NCBI GenBank assembly: GCA_002394535.1
Contig: DGUG01000224.1
Location: 1-8,034 of the forward strand
Direction of reading: 5' to 3'
Length of the DNA: 8,034 nucleotides
Source of the DNA: Lachnospiraceae bacterium UBA4316
Lineage (GTDB): Bacteria > Bacillota > Clostridia > Lachnospirales > Lachnospiraceae
Shown here: in pieces, positions 1-6,200 of the stretch
Layout: each line of letters opens with the position of its first letter
How positions within the stretch are numbered: the first letter of the stretch is position 1
Notes under the pieces: generated by a model
Seen by the model: only the letters and a program-made list of their open reading frames with translations
What the model was told of the DNA's origin: nothing
Database searches by the model: none
Position numbers and translations under genes: made by a program

Positions 1-46
1 CAGCAAAGTCGGTTTATGATTTTTTTCATGTAAACCAGTATTAGTG

Positions 47-52
47 TATAAT
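47..52 (+). promoter_or_regulatory. Candidate -10 box (TATAAT) directly upstream of the sensor kinase
   Basis: A perfect TATAAT lies 7 bases before the kinase ATG at 60, within AGTGTATAATAATCC. The best upstream -35 match is weak (TTTTCA at 23-28, 18-base spacer). If the box is used, transcription would start at or next to the A of the start codon, giving a leaderless or nearly leaderless mRNA. The real promoter could instead lie left of the window, with this box a chance match in AT-rich DNA. Confidence 0.4.
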
Positions 53-59
53 AATCCTT

Positions 60-1382
60 ATGAGTACTACTATCAGAAATGTTAATGCAATACTTGCTGT
101 TTCCGGTCTCGTGATGTCGATTCTCGGACTACTGCACACAATGATTGGGCGCTTTTTATGGCCTAAAACCCGGGCGTATTTTATTAAGCTTTTCATAATA
201 CTTAGCACCTATGAATTGACAATTATTGCACGTGAGTTGATTAATAACTGGATGGGAGATGTGTGGGTTGCTATCTCATACGTCCTGTTTTTTGCGCAGG
301 GAATTCTGGCGGCAACGATTACGATTATCATTACGGCCTTTTTGCTTGAACAATGTGGCATACAGCCATACAGGCAGAACATTATGTTCCGTATTTCAGT
401 AGTATCCTATGCTGTGTATGTGGTGCTTATGGTAGCGAATCTGTTTACCGGATTCCTGTATTATATTGATGAACATAATGTATATACCCGAGGAAATTGG
501 TTTCCGGTGCTGATTATCCCGACTGTGGTCATAATGATTATTAATCTTGTCATATTGTGGAAATACAGAGAAAGACTCTCAGTCTGGCAGATAAGAGCCT
601 TCCTGATATATACCGTGTTTCCACTGCTTGCAATGATTATCCAGGCATTCCTGTTCGGCATTCATCTGATTGCACTGTCGTCTGTTGTTGCGGCGCTGTT
701 TACGCTTACATACATCATCTATGATCAGACAGACAGGTATTACATGATGACTGTCGAAAATGAAAAGCTTAGGACTGATATGCTGTTAGCTCAGATACAG
801 CCCCACTTTATATTTAACAGTCTTGCCGTTATAAGGGATATATGTGGTAAAAATCCTGATACGGCCGAAGCGGCACTTGGAGAATTTGCCGATTACTTAA
901 GATACAACATGGAATCCATTGATAGTAAAGGTATGATTACTTTTGAGAAGGAGCTGCAGCATGTCCGGCAGTATCTTGCTCTTCAAAGCTTAAGATTTCC
1001 GGATGAGATTGAGATGTTGTACGATATAGAATATACTGCATTTATTATCCCTATGCTAACGCTTCAGCCAATAGTTGAGAATGCTGTAACTCATGGTATC
1101 AGAGAGAGCGAGAGCGGGAAAGGAAAAGTAACGTTGGCAGTTCGAAAGACAGATGCTTACATTACCATTATCGTGGCAGATACGGGAAGAGGGTTTGATG
1201 CGAAAATCATTGAAAATGATGCCGGATTCCAAAGTGGGCAAAATGACGAGCCAAAACGTTCACACATCGGAATCAGAAACGTTAAGAGGCGTATAGAGAC
1301 AATGACCGGGGGAACCCTTACAATAGAATCCGCTATTGGAGAGGGTACAAGTGTCACGATTACTTTACCGACGGAGGGTTAA
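60..1382 (+). CDS. LytS-like membrane sensor histidine kinase (His_kinase/HATPase_c)
   Basis: A 440-residue membrane sensor kinase that should autophosphorylate on a histidine and pass the phosphate to the regulator encoded next. Residues about 10-222 contain roughly seven hydrophobic segments (near 10-30, 41-61, 70-96, 109-134, 147-168, 178-200, 203-221) with no large extracellular domain, so the signal is probably sensed within or close to the membrane. A short linker leads to the phosphoacceptor motif QIQPHFIFN with His249, the signature of the LytS/YehU-type His_kinase family. The ATPase domain follows: N-box ENAVTHG (Asn341), G1 box DTGRGFD (374-380), G2-like HIGIRNV (402-408), and a final GEGTSVTITLP. 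All key residues are present. An in-frame TAG at 42-44 makes ATG 60 the first possible start, and it keeps the first helix whole, but there is no Shine-Dalgarno sequence before it. The signal is unknown. The kinase call is firm. Confidence 0.93.
   Translation: MSTTIRNVNAILAVSGLVMSILGLLHTMIGRFLWPKTRAYFIKLFIILSTYELTIIARELINNWMGDVWVAISYVLFFAQGILAATITIIITAFLLEQCGIQPYRQNIMFRISVVSYAVYVVLMVANLFTGFLYYIDEHNVYTRGNWFPVLIIPTVVIMIINLVILWKYRERLSVWQIRAFLIYTVFPLLAMIIQAFLFGIHLIALSSVVAALFTLTYIIYDQTDRYYMMTVENEKLRTDMLLAQIQPHFIFNSLAVIRDICGKNPDTAEAALGEFADYLRYNMESIDSKGMITFEKELQHVRQYLALQSLRFPDEIEMLYDIEYTAFIIPMLTLQPIVENAVTHGIRESESGKGKVTLAVRKTDAYITIIVADTGRGFDAKIIENDAGFQSGQNDEPKRSHIGIRNVKRRIETMTGGTLTIESAIGEGTSVTITLPTEG
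1373..1378 (+). promoter_or_regulatory. Ribosome binding site of the response regulator
   Basis: GGAGGG lies inside the last codons of the kinase gene, 4 bases before ATG 1383. The kinase stop TAA (1380-1382) abuts that ATG, which supports co-transcription and coupled translation of the pair. Confidence 0.8.
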
Positions 1383-2198
1383 ATGCTGGTATTTATAATA
1401 GATGATGAACCTGCCATACTGGAAGGGATGAACAGAACGGTAAGTAAAATCGTGCCGGATGCAGATATCAGGACGTTCAAGAGGGGGTCAGAAGCACTTT
1501 TGGATATTAGAAAAGATGACCTCAAACCGGATATAGCTTTCTGCGATATAGAAATGCCCGGAATGAAGGGGCTGGAGCTGGCTGTTAATATCAAGACTCT
1601 CTCACCTCAGACAAGAGTGGTCTTTGTAACGGGATACAGTCAGTATGCTGTTGATGCATTCAAGGTAAGGGCAAACGGGTACCTGTTAAAGCCTGTCAGG
1701 GAAAAGGATGTGGCTGAGGAGATAGCCATGATTCGAAAAAATGATGTTCCTGTAGAAGAGGAAAAGCTTACGGTCAGGTGTTTCGGGCACTTCGATGTGT
1801 ATTATCGGGGTGAGCCTGTCATTTTTACTCGAAAAGACACGAAGGAACTGCTGGCATATCTGGTGGATCGCGAAGGGGCTGCATGTACCAATGAGGATAT
1901 AGCAGGAGCTCTTTGGGAGGAAACATATGATATGGAGAAGTGCGGTCAACGGATCAGAAATCTCATCAACGATCTGAAGAGTACTCTTAAAGATATCGGA
2001 ATGGATCATTGTCTCATCAGGGAACACAGAAAATGTGCCATACGAAGAGATGCCATAGACTGTGATTATTACAGGATGCTGGATGGTGATATGAATGCGC
2101 TGAACAGTTTCTATGGAGAATATATGACAGACTACAGCTGGGCCGAAATCACAAACGCAAAGCTGCAGCTTCAGAGTGACAGAAAATCAACCAGATGA
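1383..2198 (+). CDS. Response regulator: receiver domain plus SARP-like winged-helix DNA-binding domain
   Basis: A 271-residue cytoplasmic transcription regulator, cognate to the kinase that ends one base upstream. Residues 1-118 form a CheY-like receiver: acidic pair Asp7/Asp8, phosphoacceptor Asp55 in FCDIEMPG, Thr83 in VVFVTGY, and Lys103 in LLKPV. Residues about 128-225 form a winged helix of the OmpR/SARP type. It opens with the pattern CFGHFDVYYRGEPV, then has RKDTKELLAYLVDREG and an IAGALWEE recognition-region motif. The roughly 45-residue tail (GEYMTDYSWAE and following) looks like the beginning of a bacterial transcriptional activation (BTAD) domain, but it is far too short for the whole domain. 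Regulators of this form are common in Lachnospiraceae. LytS-type kinases more often partner LytTR-output regulators, so this output is somewhat atypical. Its targets are unknown; the surface-protein promoter to the right is an obvious candidate. The role is confident, the regulon is inference. Confidence 0.92.
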   Translation: MLVFIIDDEPAILEGMNRTVSKIVPDADIRTFKRGSEALLDIRKDDLKPDIAFCDIEMPGMKGLELAVNIKTLSPQTRVVFVTGYSQYAVDAFKVRANGYLLKPVREKDVAEEIAMIRKNDVPVEEEKLTVRCFGHFDVYYRGEPVIFTRKDTKELLAYLVDREGAACTNEDIAGALWEETYDMEKCGQRIRNLINDLKSTLKDIGMDHCLIREHRKCAIRRDAIDCDYYRMLDGDMNALNSFYGEYMTDYSWAEITNAKLQLQSDRKSTR

Positions 2199-2210
2199 TA
2201 GAGCCTTAAA

Positions 2211-2519
2211 TTACAACCAGTATCGTTTTAGTTCATCGTAGAAGTTCTCGCGAGTGCCAACCATTATTACTACTACGGTCTCGGTTTCGCCGGATTCCTC
2301 ATGTACACGCTCTTCAACAGTGTATGCAAGTTCATAGTTGACCTTATTGTAGTAGATATCATATCCAAGGACACCTTCAAGGTCGCCGTGCTTCGATTCA
2401 CCAATGGTGGGATCTTTGCATATCTCCTTGATGGCTTCATCGTATAGTTTTTTGAGCGGTTTATCTTTGAGCTTTTTCAGGTACCTTGCCGCAGGTGGAA
2501 GAATTATAAGCTCAGCCAT
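2211..2519 (-). CDS. RelE/ParE-superfamily type II toxin
   Basis: A 102-residue small basic protein in the second position of a toxin-antitoxin cassette. It fits the RelE/ParE/YoeB fold: an N-terminal strand and Lys-rich helices (ARYLKKLKDKPLKKLYDEAI, 11-30), then HGDLEG (44-49), then the strand pattern YDIYYNKVNYELAYTV (53-68), and a C-terminal GTRENFYDELKRY (88-100). Toxins of the RelE group cleave mRNA in the ribosome, while ParE members poison gyrase. The C-terminal GTRENFYDEL with a final aromatic looks more RelE/YoeB-like, but I cannot assign the activity safely. I chose ATG at 2519 because GGAGGG lies 8 bases upstream; a GTG at 2522 is an alternative adding one residue. The antitoxin stop TGA overlaps the toxin ATG by one base (TGATG), indicating translational coupling. 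The gene is convergent with the response regulator; the two stops are 12 bases apart. Confidence 0.85.
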   Translation of the reverse strand: MAELIILPPAARYLKKLKDKPLKKLYDEAIKEICKDPTIGESKHGDLEGVLGYDIYYNKVNYELAYTVEERVHEESGETETVVVIMVGTRENFYDELKRYWL

Positions 2520-2881
2520 CACTTCTTCCCTCCGAAAACATCCTCATAGGAGTAGTATTCGCCAATTCCATTAGCTGCATCTTTTGCAGTCTTGAGCATT
2601 TTTTCTACAGCAGGACGGACTTTTGACTGTCTTGATTTGAATTCAGAAAGCAGATCCTGACCACTATACCCTTCAGCGATAAGATCGGCTAAAATCTGTT
2701 CGGCAAATTCACCGCCATTTTCGGATTTGGCAGGTTCAATAATGAGCATACCATCTCCAAGCGTGCATACCGCTTCACGATCAAATCCCAGTTCCGTAAA
2801 GAACTTTTGGGGAATTGTAAACTGGCGCTTGGATGTTATTGTTACTTTTTTTTGTTCTGGAGCTATTGCTACAGCTGACAT
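2519..2881 (-). CDS. AbrB/MazE/SpoVT-fold antitoxin
   Basis: A 120-residue antitoxin, first gene of the cassette. Residues about 11-52 (KKVTITSKRQFTIPQKFFTE, then LGFDREAVCTLGDGMLIIEP) match the swapped-hairpin AbrB/SpoVT/MazE DNA-binding domain, including the characteristic SKRQFTIP. The rest (about 55-120) is helical and charged, ending in GEYYSYEDVFGGKK. By analogy with other antitoxins this part should wrap and neutralise the toxin. The start at 2881 is preferred over an upstream in-frame ATG at 2905 because GGAGGTG (2888-2894) sits 6 bases before it. The protein probably represses its own promoter through the AbrB domain, with the palindrome at 2903-2915 as the likely operator. The stop overlaps the toxin start. 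AbrB-type antitoxins are classically paired with MazF or PIN toxins; here the partner is RelE/ParE-like. Confidence 0.85.
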   Translation of the reverse strand: MSAVAIAPEQKKVTITSKRQFTIPQKFFTELGFDREAVCTLGDGMLIIEPAKSENGGEFAEQILADLIAEGYSGQDLLSEFKSRQSKVRPAVEKMLKTAKDAANGIGEYYSYEDVFGGKK

Positions 2882-2887
2882 AATTGA

Positions 2888-2894
2888 CACCTCC
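2888..2894 (-). promoter_or_regulatory. Ribosome binding site that fixes the antitoxin start
   Basis: On the minus strand GGAGGTG precedes ATG 2881 by 6 bases, a near-perfect anti-16S match. The longer in-frame start at 2905 has no such site, so the 120-residue product is preferred. Confidence 0.85.
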
Positions 2895-2902
2895 ATTAAT
2901 AG

Positions 2903-2923
2903 CAAGGATTCCTTGTTTCCTTG
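2903..2923 (-). promoter_or_regulatory. Candidate autoregulatory operator of the toxin-antitoxin operon
   Basis: A 13-base palindrome CAAGGATTCCTTG (2903-2915; only the central base unpaired) is followed by a direct copy of one arm: TTCCTTG occurs at 2909-2915 and again at 2917-2923, an 8-base period. The block lies immediately downstream of the -10 box and covers the expected transcription start near 2919. A bound antitoxin dimer there would block initiation. Function is inferred from position and symmetry. Confidence 0.6.
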
Positions 2924-2925
2924 TT

Positions 2926-2954
2926 ATTATACAAATTATAGATAAAAAAGTCAA
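2926..2954 (-). promoter_or_regulatory. Sigma-70-type promoter of the toxin-antitoxin operon
   Basis: Read on the minus strand, TTGACT (2949-2954) is separated by exactly 17 bases from a perfect TATAAT (2926-2931). This is the strongest promoter match in the window. Transcription would begin near 2919, about 38 bases before the antitoxin ATG. Confidence 0.8.
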
Positions 2955-2978
2955 GAGAGCAAGAGTTACTCCAAGTCT

Positions 2979-3020
2979 GAACGTTTATGAACGGTTAGTG
3001 TGTTATCGTAACACTTTAAT
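2979..3020 (+). promoter_or_regulatory. Direct-repeat and palindrome cluster with a possible activator-dependent promoter
   Basis: Two abutting 10-base half-sites, GAACGTTTAT (2979-2988) and GAACGGTTAG (2989-2998), match at 8 of 10 positions. An inverted repeat GTGTTA-TCG-TAACAC follows (3000-3014), then a -10-like TTTAAT (3015-3020). The matching -35 position (2992-2997) is poor and lies within the direct repeat, the layout expected where an OmpR/SARP-type activator replaces a good -35. This is inference from pattern only. Confidence 0.3.
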
Positions 3021-3053
3021 AGGAAAAGTGTGCCCAAAACACCGGATTAATGT

Positions 3054-3082
3054 TTGACATGGTGAGCCAAGTGAACGAGAAT
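3054..3082 (+). promoter_or_regulatory. Candidate promoter for the large surface-protein gene
   Basis: A perfect TTGACA (3054-3059) is followed after 17 bases by GAGAAT (3077-3082), which matches TATAAT at four of six positions. Transcription would start near 3089 and give a leader of about 170 bases containing the terminator hairpin at 3155-3202. The weak -10 leaves this uncertain. Confidence 0.45.
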
Positions 3083-3154
3083 TATTTAGATAAGACAAGA
3101 CAAGCGTTCGTATCTGATACGGTCGTTTTGTGGTACACAAATATAAGTATCCCA

Positions 3155-3202
3155 AGCCCAAAAGAGTACTCCCGATGAAGGGAGAAATCTTTTGGGCTTT
3201 TT
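3155..3202 (+). terminator. Strong intrinsic terminator in the leader of the surface-protein gene (possible attenuator)
   Basis: An 11-base-pair perfect outer stem pairs AGCCCAAAAGA (3155-3165) with TCTTTTGGGCT (3188-3198). After a 3x3 internal loop an inner 5-base-pair stem pairs CTCCC (3169-3173) with GGGAG (3180-3184), closing on GATGAA. The 3' arm runs directly into a T5 tract (3198-3202). No convincing gene ends just upstream on this strand; the next gene starts at 3260. It therefore fits best as conditional termination of the 3260 transcript, or as the end of a short RNA starting near 3089. I recognise no known riboswitch aptamer upstream. Confidence 0.8.
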
Positions 3203-3244
3203 GCATTATATCGGCATCACTCACAGGATGTAGTCGGAAACAGA

Positions 3245-3251
3245 AGAAGGG
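3245..3251 (+). promoter_or_regulatory. Ribosome binding site of the large surface-protein gene
   Basis: AGAAGGG lies 8 bases before ATG 3260, a moderate Shine-Dalgarno match. It lies downstream of the leader terminator, so it is transcribed only if that hairpin is read through. Confidence 0.6.
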
Positions 3252-3259
3252 TAGAGAAA

Positions 3260-6200
3260 ATGAAGAAGAGAATTGTCCGCAACACAATAACGCGTGCACT
3301 TGCAGTTGCAATGTCATTTGTCATTGCAATGTCGGGTACGGACATGACAATATTTGCCGAGACACAAAACGATAGTGCCTCAGCCAAAACAAGCGAAGGA
3401 GAGAAGACTCATACAGATGAACACTCTTCAGGAACGAGGAGCGCTACAAAATACGAAATCGTCAATTTCGGCACTCTTGATGAGAGCGTTTCCCGGCAAG
3501 AGCTTGCTGCCGGCGATTCTGCCGATAAGATTATATTCCCGGACTCTCTTATCGTAACAGTTAAAGCTGTCGTAGATGAAGCTGATACAAAAGAGACAAC
3601 TCCTACCCCTACACCGACAGATACTCCTACCCCAACCCCGGAAGTGACAAACGTTGTACCGGAAGAGGCTCCGACTGTAACCCCGGAACCGTCACCGACA
3701 GGAGAACCGGAGATGGTAACACCGGCACCTGCCGATGATAACCCACAGACTCCGGAAACTACCGATGCAACAACTCCTGTTCCCACACCGGATGAAAGCT
3801 CTCCGGCAGAAAACTCCGGCACATCAGAGGGGGAGATAACAGGCTGGCACATTCCGCTTACACCCTTCACGGTCCGTGCCGATGAGGCAGTAACCAAAAC
3901 CCTTACAGGAATCACATGGAAGATTGACAAGGATAAGAGCAGCAGTGAGGAATTCACATCTGCCAATCCGGGCGACAGCTTTGTATACACTCCCGTCCTG
4001 TCCGAATCAGACAGGAAAAATCATACAATAAGCGATAAGGCAACTCTTCCGGTTATCACAGTAACTATAGTCGAAGCACAGGCTCCGGCTTTTGTGCGTT
4101 CTGTAACGGTTGACGGTGTAGTGATAACCGTAATGGCAGATGAGGGTGTATTCCCGTCAGATGCTCAGCTTGAAGCCAAAAAGGTTCCCGTAAGCATTCA
4201 GGGCAAGATTGATGAGGTTGTGGACAAGGAGCGAGATACGAACCGTAACGTTGCCGTATCATATACCTTTGACATCAAAATCACAGACAAGGACGGTAAT
4301 GAAATAGAACCTGACAATACAAAGGGAAAAGTAAAGGTTTCCTTTGCTACCGCAGAGGTCTCCAACGCGAACCTTGAAGCGGACATATATCATATCAACG
4401 AAAGTTCCGAGACCATTGTATCGGCAACGAAACTTGACAGCGCTACCATCTCCACGGATGAGCTTACAAGGCAGGCAGAAAGTCTTGCCGATAATAGTGA
4501 AGGAACAAAAGATGAGCTTGCGGCAAATGACGCGACCGAGGCTATCCAGGCATCAACGGAGAGCTTCTCCTTCTATACGGTTGAATTTACTTATGAACAG
4601 AAGCAGTATGTGATGCCGGGTGATTCCGAAGTACTGTTGCAGGATATTCTTGATGAGTTGGAAATAGTAGGTGAGGTGACAGATGCAGTAGGCAGCAACA
4701 CTGCCCTTTTTATGCCCGAAAACCGCGATGGTATCTGGTACATCGTAGCCCTGCAGCCTTTCTCAACCGAGGAATGGCTCAAGGTTACTGTAGATGGTGT
4801 GGAGATTGAGATTATCGTTACAGATTCGAGTGCAGTATCACAGTCTCTTGGAGTAAAGAACGGCTGGAGTACCGATAACATTCTTTCAGACGGTGAGACC
4901 TTGGCCTATGTAAATTCGTTTAACAATAATGCAAGTATGGCTATTACCAGCAGCGCCAATGTTTGTTTGTATACAAAAGACTACCACGAAGAAGGCGGTA
5001 TCAGTAATGACGGTGTGGTCACATATGAAGATATTAAATGGAATCTAAAGGTTGGTGCGTATCAGGACAACGCTATTTTCCTAAGACCCGGGAAATCAGT
5101 AACTCTTACATTTGATACTGTCGGAGTATATCAGAACGTATATTTCTTAGGATTGGCCGGTGGTGTAAATGATACAACAGACGCAACGATGGATGCCACT
5201 ATTAATTATAGTGACGGCTCCAAGTCTTCTTCCACATTCACAGTCTATGACAGCTGGACTAAGGTTACTACTCCTGTGGAGGGAACTAAGTTTCTTTCCG
5301 GATACAAAAGATATAACAATAAAAATAAGAAATATGAGGATATTAAGTTCAGTGTCGCGGGTATGAAAGTTGATACTTCAAAGCTTATAAGTAGTATCAC
5401 CATAAAGAACACCCACAATGCGGCAAACCTGTCAGTATTTGGCGTTTCGGGTATTACCGCGAATATCCCATCTCCGGTAAATGTTGTTGAGACGGATGGC
5501 AGAGTGGTGAAGTGGAATCCGGTCAATGATGCTTCAAGTTATCGAATTGATGTTTCAAAGGATCCGAACTTCTCTACCATGGAGAACGGATATAACAATA
5601 AGGAAGTTCAGGGTACATCATGCGACCTGTCAGATCTTGATCCCGGTGAATATTACATCAGGGTCCGCGCAGTCAACAGTTCAGGGGGTCAGAGTGCAAG
5701 TTCAGAGGTTATTCATGCAGACTGGAAGACAAAGCTTTTCAAGATTAAATATGAGCAAAATATAACCGGTAATATTGAGATACTCTCCGGAAGTCTTGAT
5801 ACCTGTACTATAACTGACGGACAGAACAATAAAACCACACTTCCAAGCGTGAGGCTTGATGGATATACATTCGACGGATGGTATAACAAGCCGGATGGAG
5901 GAAGCAGAATCGGCGCAGGAGGGGCATCATACTATGTATCCGAAAGCGCAACCCTTTACGGTCATTGGACCCAAATCCCCAATACGGCAATTGTGAATCT
6001 GACAAAAGATTCAGCACCCTGGAGCGAACAGACTGTGGCACTGTATCAGGGTGGGAAACAGATATATACGTTATCGGGAAACGGTGGAACCTACTCAAAT
6101 GCAAAAGTTGTAAACGGAACCTATGATATCTATGTTAACAAGCGTAAATCTGATCAGACAATAACCTTTAATGCGACAACTTCAAGCCAGAAGATGGCAG

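Noticed and set aside
1686..2027. Minus-strand 113-residue frame
   Set aside because: It lies wholly inside the response regulator, whose receiver and winged-helix motifs fix the plus-strand frame.
2882..2905. N-terminal extension of the antitoxin by eight residues (start at 2905)
   Set aside because: The extension would place the strong GGAGGTG site inside the gene. The start at 2881 has correct spacing, and the extra residues show no conserved character.
2727..2945. Plus-strand 72-residue frame
   Set aside because: It lies antisense to the antitoxin and its promoter, with no ribosome site or family pattern.
3109..3121. Palindrome CGTATCTGATACG in the leader
   Set aside because: It is perfectly symmetric, but short and isolated. 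With a 1-3 base loop it makes a poor RNA hairpin, and there is no positional evidence for an operator.
2955..3259. Known riboswitch (c-di-GMP-I/II or cobalamin) upstream of the surface protein
   Set aside because: c-di-GMP aptamers sometimes precede clostridial adhesin genes, but I could not find the conserved core of either c-di-GMP class or a cobalamin box. A covariance search would decide.
3130..3375. Plus-strand frame with a lipobox-like LTGC segment, which could suggest a small lipoprotein
   Set aside because: It starts with a GTG lacking a ribosome site, runs through the terminator hairpin, and overlaps the signal peptide of the large gene in another frame. The Cys-rich end is out-of-frame reading of Val/Ala/Met codons.
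3409..3990. Minus-strand 193-residue Ser/Val/Gly-rich frame
   Set aside because: It is the complement of the Pro/Thr linker and adjoining codons, a composition artefact without a ribosome site or recognisable motif.
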